Shown: in pieces, positions 1-5,461 of the stretch | Layout of the letters: the number at the start of each line of letters is the position of its first letter | How positions within the stretch are numbered: the first letter of the stretch is position 1 | Source: Bacteroidota bacterium | Lineage (GTDB): Bacteria > Bacteroidota > Bacteroidia > B-17B0 > B-17BO | NCBI GenBank assembly: GCA_947462425.1 | Contig: CANHPI010000207.1 | Location: 1-5,461 of the forward strand | Reading direction: 5' to 3' | DNA: 5,461 bases | Notes under the pieces: model-generated | What the model was told of the DNA's origin: nothing | Databases searched by the model: none | The model's input: the letters and a program-made list of their open reading frames with translations, nothing else | Program-made: the position numbers and the translations under genes

Positions 1-268
1 AAATAATAGCCATAGCAGCGCCTCCAAAAGATGCATAACTTATCCACCACGTAACGCAAATATTCCAAATAAAAAAAGCGAGATAGGTAAATCCAATTAT
101 TTTTAATTTTTTTCGAGAAGATGCTCCTTCATTTGAAATCTTGTCTTGCAGAACTAGCAATGGAACCAATGCCAAAAAAATAAAAATAGTGAATGGCGAA
201 AACCATCCAGCGCTAAATAAAAGTCCGCTAAGTATTGCCAGTAATGTATTAGGTAATTTTTGTAACAT
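1..268 (-). CDS. lnt: Apolipoprotein N-acyltransferase, N-terminal part (runs off left edge)
   Basis: Reading leftwards from an ATG at 268-266, the frame is open for 89 codons to the window edge, so only the N-terminus is present. Lnt is an inner-membrane enzyme that N-acylates the lipid-modified cysteine of lipoproteins, the last step of maturation after Lgt and Lsp. The visible part has the family's usual opening. Hydrophobic segments lie at about residues 8-20 and 26-40, with a WFSPF stretch at 22-26. A short basic loop (SSRKKLK, 50-56) follows, then a third hydrophobic segment holding the recognisable VTWWISYASFGGA motif (72-84). The catalytic nitrilase-like domain (Glu-Lys-Cys) would lie beyond the window. 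No Shine-Dalgarno sequence precedes the ATG, as is common in Bacteroidota. The assignment rests on the N-terminal membrane signature alone. Confidence 0.8.
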   Translation of the reverse strand, partial: MLQKLPNTLLAILSGLLFSAGWFSPFTIFIFLALVPLLVLQDKISNEGASSRKKLKIIGFTYLAFFIWNICVTWWISYASFGGAAMAII

Positions 269-283
269 GGGTTAAATATAAAT

Positions 284-319
284 AAATAAGCCCGACAATA
301 TATTTTGCCGGACTTATTT
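284..319 (-). terminator. Hairpin, probable intrinsic terminator of the Asn-rich secreted protein gene
   Basis: The arms are 285-298 and 305-318 around a 6-nt loop, with one more A-T pair outside. Read as minus-strand RNA, all 14 positions pair, two of them as G·U wobbles. Read as plus-strand RNA, the same two positions become C/A mismatches. The hairpin therefore works best for leftward transcription, starting about 17 bases past the stop codon of the gene at 336-1148. A T-rich but interrupted tract follows it on the minus strand. It ends only about 15 bases before the lnt start codon, so it could also lie in an lnt leader. Confidence 0.6.
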
Positions 320-335
320 TTTAAGAATTAAGTTT

Positions 336-1148
336 TTACTCAATATCCAAATCTTTCATATTAGTTTTTAAAAGTTCTTTATCATTTAATTTACTTTGAG
401 GTAAAGAACCATCTAATTCTGTTATATTTATTATTTGTTCAGGATTAGGATGTACTTCTTTTTTTGTTGTACCGCTATTTTCAATTGTTTTATCGGGCGA
501 ACCTTTTCTGTAAACAAAATCTTCATCTGAACTTGTATTTGCTTGATTGTTTGAATTATTTTGTTTGTAATATGGATTGTTCGGGTCGCTATATGGGTTA
601 GGATGATTACCTCCTGCAAATCCATCATCAAATCCAAACGAATTATGAAAATAACTCAAGGTATTCCAAGCTAAAAAACCGGCGCGTTCTGCATGATTTA
701 AAGAGCCTACATAATCTCCCCAAAAGTACAATTGCTTTGCATATTGTTGGTGTCTAACAGCTTTTGCTAACCAAGGAGAGTAGGTGTCATTCCAATCACT
801 ATACTGTAAAGCTTGTCCAATAACTTGAGCTGCTTGGCGGATTGAGTTTCTAGCAGCTTTTTTTGTGTTGTAAAAGTTATTATTGTATCCATAGTTATAT
901 CCATAATGGTTTGGATAAGATCCAATTTGAACTGTCACTCCTCCCCAGTTTCCGACACCGTGATGTTGGTTTAATGACCAAACATGATTGTTATTATGGC
1001 GGCTGTTTTGATTATTGTTTTGATCCGGTTGAGGATTATTTTGTTGCTTCGGATTTTTACTATCGGCATTATGGTTTCTTTGTGCAGATAAACTTAAACT
1101 AATAATTACTGTACAAATAGTAGTTAAGGTTTTAATAGAGGTTTTCAT
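336..1148 (-). CDS. Secreted Asn/Gln-rich protein of unknown function
   Basis: I do not recognise this 270-residue protein. It begins with a classical Sec signal peptide: MKTSIK, a hydrophobic core at about 8-20, and a likely cleavage after SLSLSA (residue 22). The mature start QRN is typical of Bacteroidota exports, and no lipobox cysteine is present. Residues 23-55 are low complexity (QQNN, QNNNQN, HNNN). Residues 56-95 are rich in Gly, Tyr and His (HYGYNYGYNNN). A more ordinary, probably helical and folded segment spans about 96-170, with many Ala, Trp and Tyr (AARNSIRQAAQVIGQAL, AKQLYFWGDYVGSLNHAERA). The C-terminal 90 residues are again polar and Asn-rich, ending acidic. Asn makes up about 39 of 270 residues. 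The ATG follows an A-rich stretch without a Shine-Dalgarno sequence. It is probably periplasmic, surface-exposed or extracellular. It diverges from tgt and precedes lnt, but nothing shows a functional link. Confidence 0.75.
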   Translation of the reverse strand: MKTSIKTLTTICTVIISLSLSAQRNHNADSKNPKQQNNPQPDQNNNQNSRHNNNHVWSLNQHHGVGNWGGVTVQIGSYPNHYGYNYGYNNNFYNTKKAARNSIRQAAQVIGQALQYSDWNDTYSPWLAKAVRHQQYAKQLYFWGDYVGSLNHAERAGFLAWNTLSYFHNSFGFDDGFAGGNHPNPYSDPNNPYYKQNNSNNQANTSSDEDFVYRKGSPDKTIENSGTTKKEVHPNPEQIINITELDGSLPQSKLNDKELLKTNMKDLDIE

Positions 1149-1325
1149 GATTTTTTTTAATTATTTGAAATAACAGTTTCAATGCTTATGCCAAAACAAA
1201 CGTTTTAACAGAACTTTATATTTTAACTTTGTATCTGGTAGCTTTTTGCTAATAAGTGGTAAAAATTTTACAATCAAAAGACTACACTACAAAAAAATGT
1301 ATCTTTATGCTCTAAAAAATAACAA
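1149..1325. other. Divergent intergenic region between the secreted-protein gene and tgt
   Basis: This AT-rich 177-bp spacer must carry promoters for both divergent genes. The only clear match to the Bacteroidota -7 element is on the plus strand (TAACTTTG, 1224-1231). On the minus strand I see no full TAnnTTTG match, only weak partial ones. A short perfect inverted repeat, GTAAAA-A-TTTTAC (1259-1271), lies in the presumed tgt leader. It could be an operator half-site pair but may be chance in such AT-rich DNA. Confidence 0.5.
1203..1231 (+). promoter_or_regulatory. Putative tgt promoter (Bacteroidota -7 element)
   Basis: TAACTTTG at 1224-1231 matches the TAnnTTTG -7 consensus of the Bacteroidota primary sigma factor exactly. 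The -33 element is poor: only TTTT at 1203-1206, with a short 17-base spacer. Transcription would begin near 1237 and give a leader of about 90 bases before the TTG start of tgt. No preQ1 riboswitch signature is visible in that leader. Confidence 0.4.
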
Positions 1326-2456
1326 TTGAAATTTTCACTTCTTCACAAAGATAAACAGTCAAAAGCCAGGGTAGGTGTTATTGATACCGACCATGGTCAA
1401 ATACAAACTCCTATATTCATGCCTGTTGGTACAGCAGCTACTGTAAAGGCAGTGCATCAACGCGAATTGAGAGATGACATAAAAGCTCAAATTATTTTAG
1501 GAAATACGTATCATTTATATTTACGTCCGGGCTTAGAAGTTTTAGAAAGTGCTGGGGGATTACATAAATTTAATGGATGGGAAAAGCCATTATTAACAGA
1601 TAGTGGAGGTTATCAAGTTTTTTCATTGGCTAATTCTCGTAAATTAACCGAAGAAGGTGCTACTTTTAAATCTCACATTGATGGTAGTAAACATTTATTT
1701 ACACCCGAGCGTGTAATGGATATCGAACGTATTATTGGTGCAGATATCATGATGGCTTTTGATGAATGTACGCCTTATCCCTGCGATTATAAATATGCTA
1801 AAAACTCATTAGGTCTAACGCATCGCTGGTTGGATCGATGTATTTCACGATTTAATGAAACGGAACCAAAATATGGTTATTCTCAAGCCTTATTTCCTAT
1901 TGTTCAAGGTTCCGTGTATAAAGATTTACGCATGCAATCTGCCGAATATATTGCCTCTAAAAATGCAGAAGGTAATGCCATTGGTGGTTTATCTGTAGGA
2001 GAGCCAGCTGAAGATATGTATGCAATGACTGAAGTTGTTTGTGATATATTACCAGCAGATAAACCGCGTTATTTAATGGGAGTTGGCACACCGGTTAATA
2101 TTTTGGAAAGTATTGCATTGGGTGTTGATATGTTTGATTGCGTAATGCCTACTCGTAATGCGCGTCATGGATTGTTGTTTACTCAAAATGGAATTATTAA
2201 TATTAAAAATGAAAAATGGAAAAACGATTTTTCCCCATTAGATATAAATGGAACTAGCTATGTTGATAGTGCTTACACTAAAGCATATTTAAGGCATTTA
2301 TTAGTGTGTGGGGAGTTTTTAGCAGCGCAAATTGCCAGTATTCATAATTTAGCCTTTTATTTATGGCTAGTAACAGAGGCTAGAAATAGAATTATGGATG
2401 GTACTTTTTACGATTGGAAAAATAGAATGGTTAAACAATTAGCCGTTCGGTTGTAA
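1326..2456 (+). CDS. tgt: Queuine tRNA-ribosyltransferase (tRNA-guanine transglycosylase)
   Basis: This 376-residue protein is full length for bacterial Tgt. The enzyme swaps guanine-34 of tRNAs with GUN anticodons (Asp, Asn, His, Tyr) for preQ1, the first tRNA-level step of queuosine synthesis. Visible signatures are IFMPVGT (30-36), ILGNTYHLYLRPG (57-69), LTDSGGYQVFS (90-100) with the conserved Asp92, FPIVQG (190-195), GGLSVGE (220-226), and GVDMFDCVMPTRNARHG (266-282) with the nucleophile Asp271. The start is a TTG. An in-frame TAA at 1320-1322 rules out any upstream start, and the resulting MKFSLL N-terminus fits the family. The usual C-terminal zinc site (CxCxxC plus His) lacks all three cysteines: Gly309, Ser311 and Asp314 occupy those positions, while the His in SIHN (340) remains. 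It heads a run of three plus-strand genes, 42 bp before the permease gene. Confidence 0.96.
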   Translation: MKFSLLHKDKQSKARVGVIDTDHGQIQTPIFMPVGTAATVKAVHQRELRDDIKAQIILGNTYHLYLRPGLEVLESAGGLHKFNGWEKPLLTDSGGYQVFSLANSRKLTEEGATFKSHIDGSKHLFTPERVMDIERIIGADIMMAFDECTPYPCDYKYAKNSLGLTHRWLDRCISRFNETEPKYGYSQALFPIVQGSVYKDLRMQSAEYIASKNAEGNAIGGLSVGEPAEDMYAMTEVVCDILPADKPRYLMGVGTPVNILESIALGVDMFDCVMPTRNARHGLLFTQNGIINIKNEKWKNDFSPLDINGTSYVDSAYTKAYLRHLLVCGEFLAAQIASIHNLAFYLWLVTEARNRIMDGTFYDWKNRMVKQLAVRL

Positions 2457-2498
2457 ATTTAATTTTTCAGCCTGAGCCGAATCATAGCAAACTCAATT

Positions 2499-3620
2499 AT
2501 GCTTAAAATACTTGATAAATATATATTGAAGCGATTTATAGGAACGTTCTTTTTCTCTATTTCTTTAATGCTTTGTATTTTTATCGTATTTGATATCTCT
2601 GAAAAATTATCAAATTTTATTTCCGAAAAAATTCCACTGAAAGAAATTATTTTTGAGCACTATTTAAATTTCATTCCATATTATGGTAATTTATTTAGCC
2701 CTTTATTTACTTTTATTTCTGTCATTTTATTTACTTCAAAAATGGCCTATAAAACTGAATTTGTAGCTATTTTATCAAGCGGCACAAGTTTTAAGAGAAT
2801 TTTAAGGCCATACATGATTGGTGCAGCTTTGATAACAGGTATGTCATTAATATTAAACCATTTTATTATTCCAAAATCTAATAGAGTTAGAATTGGTTTT
2901 GAGGATAAATATATTAATGAAGGTTATAATACCGAAGAAAGAAATATACACAAGCAAATAGCACCAGGTACTACCTTGTATATGGCTGATTATGATAATT
3001 TTTCAAATTCGGCTAGTCAGATTTCAATTGAAAAAGTGGCTAATAACAAGCAAATAAGTATGTTAAAAGCTGAATCAATGAGGTGGGACAGTATCAATAA
3101 TATCTGGGATTTGGTAAATGTATTTGAAAGAGATTTGGTTTACTTGCCAATAGATTCAGCTAAGCAGGGAATGCCAAATCATATTTTTAAAGAGACACAT
3201 AGGTTTTTTCCAACCAAAAAAATAAGGATTGATTTTTTTCCGAAAGATATGATTCGATTTCAAAGTAAAATTGAGGTGCTTCCCTATTTTGAATTAAGAG
3301 ATTTTATTATTAAAGAAAAAGAAAAAGGGTCGAGTAGAATTGAGTTTTTTGAAGTTGAAATGTATAAACGAACAGCTTTTCCTTTTGCAACCTTTATTTT
3401 AACCATAATCGGTGTATCTATATCCTCTCGTAAAATCAGAGGCGGTGTTGGGCTTCATATAGCTTTGGGCTTAGTTTTGAGTTGTGTATATATATTGTTC
3501 ATGCATATTTCAACAACATTTGCTACATCCGGTTTAGCGCAACCAATGATTGCTGTGTGGATTCCAAATATTGTTTTTTCGTTTGTTGCCTTTTACCTTT
3601 ATAAAAAAGCCCAAAAATAA
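2499..3620 (+). CDS. lptG: LptF/LptG (YjgP/YjgQ) family permease
   Basis: This 373-residue inner-membrane protein belongs to the LptF/LptG family. Those proteins are the membrane subunits of the LptB2FG ABC transporter, which pulls lipopolysaccharide from the inner membrane into the LptC-A-D bridge. The layout is typical: three N-terminal membrane segments (about 13-31, 60-80, 103-124), a periplasmic beta-rich domain (about 130-260), and three C-terminal segments (about 292-309, 318-338, 348-367). Recognisable family stretches are YKTEFVAILSSGTSFKRIL (84-102), where the cytoplasmic coupling helix to LptB is expected, the ELRDFI motif (265-270) and RKIRGGVGLH (311-320). The opening MLKILDKYILKRF resembles LptG more than LptF, but the F/G distinction is uncertain and the symbol is tentative. 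The ATG lacks a Shine-Dalgarno sequence. Its stop codon shares a base with the next start (TAATG), implying translational coupling. Confidence 0.88.
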   Translation: MLKILDKYILKRFIGTFFFSISLMLCIFIVFDISEKLSNFISEKIPLKEIIFEHYLNFIPYYGNLFSPLFTFISVILFTSKMAYKTEFVAILSSGTSFKRILRPYMIGAALITGMSLILNHFIIPKSNRVRIGFEDKYINEGYNTEERNIHKQIAPGTTLYMADYDNFSNSASQISIEKVANNKQISMLKAESMRWDSINNIWDLVNVFERDLVYLPIDSAKQGMPNHIFKETHRFFPTKKIRIDFFPKDMIRFQSKIEVLPYFELRDFIIKEKEKGSSRIEFFEVEMYKRTAFPFATFILTIIGVSISSRKIRGGVGLHIALGLVLSCVYILFMHISTTFATSGLAQPMIAVWIPNIVFSFVAFYLYKKAQK

Positions 3621-5131
3621 TGATAGATTTTTTTAAAAATTATTATAACATCCATCCATTAAGATTTGCCCTTTTTGCGGGGTTAATAGTTCGCTTATTA
3701 GCAACCATCTTTTCAAAAGGTTTTGGTTTTTTCGATGATCATTTTTTAGTATTGGAAGCCGCTCAGTCATGGGTTGATGGTACAGATTATAACGACTGGC
3801 TTCCCGCTGAATTAGATCCTACACGCCAACCACAAGGGCATCCTTATTTTTATGTGGGAATTCATTTTTTATTATTAAAGTTTCAAACCATCTTAGGATT
3901 AACGGATCCCCAAGGAAAACTATATTTGATAAGATTATTGCACGCACTTTGGTCTTTGTTAATTATATATTTTGGATTTAAAATAGCGTATAAAAAATCT
4001 AATTTAAAAGTAGCATCCTGGGTTGGTGTTGCACTCGCATTATATTGGTTTTTTCCCTTTTTAAGTGTTCGTAATTTAGTAGAAATAGCTTGTATTCCTC
4101 CAATGGTTATTGCAACATGGTTAGTTATAAAAAATGACAATAAGCTTACAATAAAAGATTCAATTTTAGTGGGTGTTATGCTGGCATTAGCTTTTTCTGT
4201 AAGGTTTCAAACAGTTATATTTTCGGCAGGCCTTGGATTAGCGTTATTGTTACTTCGTGTACCTTTTAAAAATTTAGTGGTAATTGTTTTAGGTTTTTTA
4301 GTAACTGCATTTATCACTTTAGGTGTTACAGATATTTATGTGTGGGGAAAACCATTTGTTGAGTTTATGGCTTATGTTCAGTATAATATTGATAATGCTA
4401 CAGTTTATGGTGTGGATGTATGGCACATGTATATCTCAATTATTTTAGGATTATTAATTCCGCCATTAAGTATTTTATTATTCGTTGGGTATTTTAAAAA
4501 TTGGAAAAAAGAGCCGTTGTTATTTTGGCCAACTTTTTTGTTCTTCGCTTTTCATACCTATTTCCCTAACAAACAAGAACGTTTTATATTGCCAATAGTA
4601 CCGTTTATTATTATCTTAGGTTTTATCGGAGGGTATCAAATTATGAGTAAATACAATTGGGTATCAAAACCATGGTTTAAAAATACCATTATTTTTTGCT
4701 GCATCTTAAATTTTATCCTATTACCTGTTTTAACATTTTCCTATTCAAAACGCAATAGAGTAGAGGCCATGTGTTATATCGCCAAGAAAAAAGATTGTGT
4801 AAGGCTAATAATTGAAGATTCTAATTTAGATGAATTTACCATGCCTCCACAATACTATTTGCAAAATTGGACATCTGTTTTCGGAATCACTAAAACATTT
4901 ACGCCAGATAGCTTACTAGCAATTTATAATGAAAGTAAACCTATCGAGAGACCTAATTACGTTGTGTTTATGCAGGCAGAACGCATAAATGAGCGAGTAG
5001 ACGCTTTCAGAAAACGTTTCCCTTCATTGCACTATGAAACAACTATAGAGCCTAGTTTTATTGATAAAACAATGCATTTTTTAAATCCTTTAAACGACAA
5101 TCAAACAACGTACATCTATAAAATTAATTAA
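3620..5131 (+). CDS. GT22 / ALG9-like membrane mannosyltransferase homologue (GT-C fold)
   Basis: This 503-residue polytopic protein resembles the GT22 family (Glyco_transf_22, ALG9/PIG-B type). Those enzymes transfer sugars from polyprenyl- or dolichyl-phosphate donors on the outer face of the membrane. The first loop after the N-terminal segment has FFDDHFLVLEAAQSW (37-51), with the acidic pair Asp39-Asp40 where GT-C enzymes place their catalytic Asp. GHPYFYVGIHFLLL (73-86), VRNLVE (150-155) and SVRFQT (193-198) follow. HTYFPNKQERFILPIVPF (312-329) corresponds to the HKEERFLLP motif of eukaryotic GT22 proteins. About ten to twelve membrane segments are spread over 15-374. The last 125 residues (about 378-503) are soluble and probably periplasmic. 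The ATG overlaps the permease stop by one base. A role in envelope glycan or LPS sugar addition fits the neighbours, but the substrate and sugar are unknown. Confidence 0.8.
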   Translation: MIDFFKNYYNIHPLRFALFAGLIVRLLATIFSKGFGFFDDHFLVLEAAQSWVDGTDYNDWLPAELDPTRQPQGHPYFYVGIHFLLLKFQTILGLTDPQGKLYLIRLLHALWSLLIIYFGFKIAYKKSNLKVASWVGVALALYWFFPFLSVRNLVEIACIPPMVIATWLVIKNDNKLTIKDSILVGVMLALAFSVRFQTVIFSAGLGLALLLLRVPFKNLVVIVLGFLVTAFITLGVTDIYVWGKPFVEFMAYVQYNIDNATVYGVDVWHMYISIILGLLIPPLSILLFVGYFKNWKKEPLLFWPTFLFFAFHTYFPNKQERFILPIVPFIIILGFIGGYQIMSKYNWVSKPWFKNTIIFCCILNFILLPVLTFSYSKRNRVEAMCYIAKKKDCVRLIIEDSNLDEFTMPPQYYLQNWTSVFGITKTFTPDSLLAIYNESKPIERPNYVVFMQAERINERVDAFRKRFPSLHYETTIEPSFIDKTMHFLNPLNDNQTTYIYKIN

Positions 5132-5155
5132 TGTGCCGTAAGATTAAAATAACTT

Positions 5156-5191
5156 TTTGTTAGAGATAAAAAAGTATTAAATTTGTCGCCC
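5156..5191 (+). promoter_or_regulatory. Promoter-like unit A (most upstream, degenerate)
   Basis: A TTTG (5156-5159) is followed after 18 bases by TAAATTTG (5178-5185), an exact TAnnTTTG match, and then by TCGCCCG. The spacer is shorter than in units B and C. The sequence just past the -7 (CCCGTTATTTGA, from 5188) closely resembles that of unit B (CCCGTTAATTGA). This suggests a diverged copy of the same unit. Transcription would start near 5190. Confidence 0.5.
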
Positions 5192-5252
5192 GTTATTTGA
5201 ATGCGTTATATTTTTTTTGAGAGAATTAATTATTGATTTTTTTTAAAATAAA

Positions 5253-5291
5253 TTTGGTAGTTAGTTAAAGAATGTATATTTTTGCAGCCCG
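5253..5291 (+). promoter_or_regulatory. Promoter unit B (strong Bacteroidota consensus)
   Basis: A -33 TTTG (5253-5256) and a -7 TATTTTTG (5277-5284) are separated by 20 bases, the expected spacing for the Bacteroidota primary sigma factor. An eight-T run and A-rich block (5237-5252) lies directly upstream and resembles an UP-type AT-rich element. Transcription would start about 5288-5291, in the CAGCCCG block. The start codon at 5455 is about 165 bases downstream. Confidence 0.75.
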
Positions 5292-5366
5292 TTAATTGAT
5301 AGGTTAGAAAGAGAGAGAGAATTAAGAGAGTTTATTTTAGAAATAATTAATTTTTTTTAAAATAAA

Positions 5367-5405
5367 TTTGGTGGTTATAAAAAGTATATGTACTTTTGCA
5401 GCCCG
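5367..5405 (+). promoter_or_regulatory. Promoter unit C (nearest the downstream gene)
   Basis: This unit has a -33 TTTG (5367-5370), a 20-base spacer and a -7 TACTTTTG (5391-5398), followed by CAGCCCG. It has the same eight-T/A-rich upstream block as unit B (5351-5366), exactly 114 bases further on. The predicted start is about 5402-5405, leaving a leader of roughly 50 bases before the ATG at 5455. A small GC stem (CCGC 5403-5406 with GCGG 5416-5419) could form at the very 5' end of that transcript. Confidence 0.75.
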
Positions 5406-5454
5406 CAAACGAAAAGCGGACGTTCATTAAGAGAGTTAAATAAGAAAGGCATTT

Positions 5455-5461
5455 ATGTTAA
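5455..5461 (+). CDS. Probable start of the next gene (only two codons in window)
   Basis: An ATG at 5455 is followed by TTA before the sequence ends, so the product cannot be named. It is supported by position, just after the tandem promoters. It is also supported by a purine-rich AGAAAGG (5443-5449) five bases upstream, which could act as a Shine-Dalgarno sequence, unlike at the other genes here. Stacked consensus promoters suggest a highly expressed product. Confidence 0.4.

Larger units (their letters stand above)
5237..5435 (+). repeat. Imperfect tandem direct repeat of a promoter/leader unit
   Basis: Bases 5237-5291 and 5351-5405 align without gaps at 47 of 55 positions, with a 114-base period. 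The first 22 positions (5237-5258) and the last 11 (TTTGCAGCCCG) are identical. ATTAAGAGAG recurs in both leaders (5321-5330 and 5426-5435). GAGAGAATTAA occurs at 5219-5229 and again at 5315-5325, which ties in the weaker unit A. The differences are mostly in the spacer between the -33 and -7 boxes, as expected if the promoter boxes are under selection. Confidence 0.75.
5132..5454. other. 323-bp non-coding region holding a tandem promoter array
   Basis: No open frame of plausible length occupies this stretch. It is very AT-rich, with isolated GC islands at the three CCCG blocks (5188-5191, 5288-5291, 5402-5405). I see no convincing rho-independent terminator for the upstream operon. The only inverted repeat near its end (5152-5158 with 5169-5175) is all weak pairs and has no T-tract. 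The rest is explained by three promoter-like units, listed separately, plus purine-rich GAGAG leader tracts. Confidence 0.75.

Noticed and set aside
431..637. Minus-strand 68-codon open frame
   Set aside because: It lies inside the secreted-protein gene on the same strand in another frame. Its Ile/Thr/Lys-rich translation is what AT-rich Asn codons give when shifted.
863..1102. Plus-strand 79-codon open frame
   Set aside because: It is antisense to the N-terminal half of the secreted-protein gene. The Tyr/Cys-rich product is a shadow of its Asn/His-rich codons, and no start signal supports it.
1232..1325. Possible preQ1 riboswitch in the tgt leader
   Set aside because: Queuosine genes can carry one, but I see no C-rich loop with the matching A-rich tail. 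Only weak AT hairpins are present.
3883..4140. Minus-strand 85-codon open frame
   Set aside because: It is antisense within the GT22-like gene, has no recognisable domain or promoter, and is short enough to arise by chance.
5152..5175. Inverted repeat ACTTTTT / AAAAAGT as terminator of the tgt operon
   Set aside because: The stem is almost all A-T pairs with a 10-base loop and no following T-tract, and it overlaps promoter unit A. It is more likely chance.
5237..5405. Repeats read as a CRISPR array or transposon ends
   Set aside because: Only two good copies exist, in direct orientation. Their conserved parts coincide with promoter boxes, and no cas or transposase gene is nearby.

Overview
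The window looks like chromosomal DNA from a low-GC member of the Bacteroidota (Bacteroidetes). Three things support this. Promoter-like sequences match the phylum's -33 TTTG / -7 TAnnTTTG pattern. Most starts lack a Shine-Dalgarno sequence and have A-rich upstream regions. The tRNA-guanine transglycosylase (Tgt) and LptF/LptG-type permease read like the Bacteroidota versions of those families. I cannot resolve the class or genus. I see no mobile element, CRISPR array, tRNA or rRNA.

Layout: bases 1-268 (minus strand) hold the N-terminal 89 codons of an apolipoprotein N-acyltransferase (lnt) that runs off the left edge. A G·U-containing hairpin at 284-319 separates it from a minus-strand gene (336-1148) for a secreted, Asn-rich protein of unknown function. 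A divergent intergenic region (1149-1325) with one good -7 element leads into a plus-strand, probably co-transcribed trio. The trio is tgt (1326-2456, TTG start), an LptF/LptG-family permease (2499-3620) and a GT22/ALG9-like membrane mannosyltransferase homologue (3620-5131). The last two overlap by one base (TAATG). The final 323 bp are non-coding apart from a probable gene start at 5455. They contain two strong promoter-like units, plus a degenerate third, arranged in tandem.

Functionally, lnt, the permease and the glycosyltransferase all concern the cell envelope (lipoprotein acylation, lipopolysaccharide export, lipid-linked sugar transfer). Tgt is a tRNA-modification housekeeping gene at the head of the unit. 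The most notable observations are the tandem promoter array at the right edge and the loss of all three canonical zinc-binding cysteines in Tgt. I found no convincing wholly new system.
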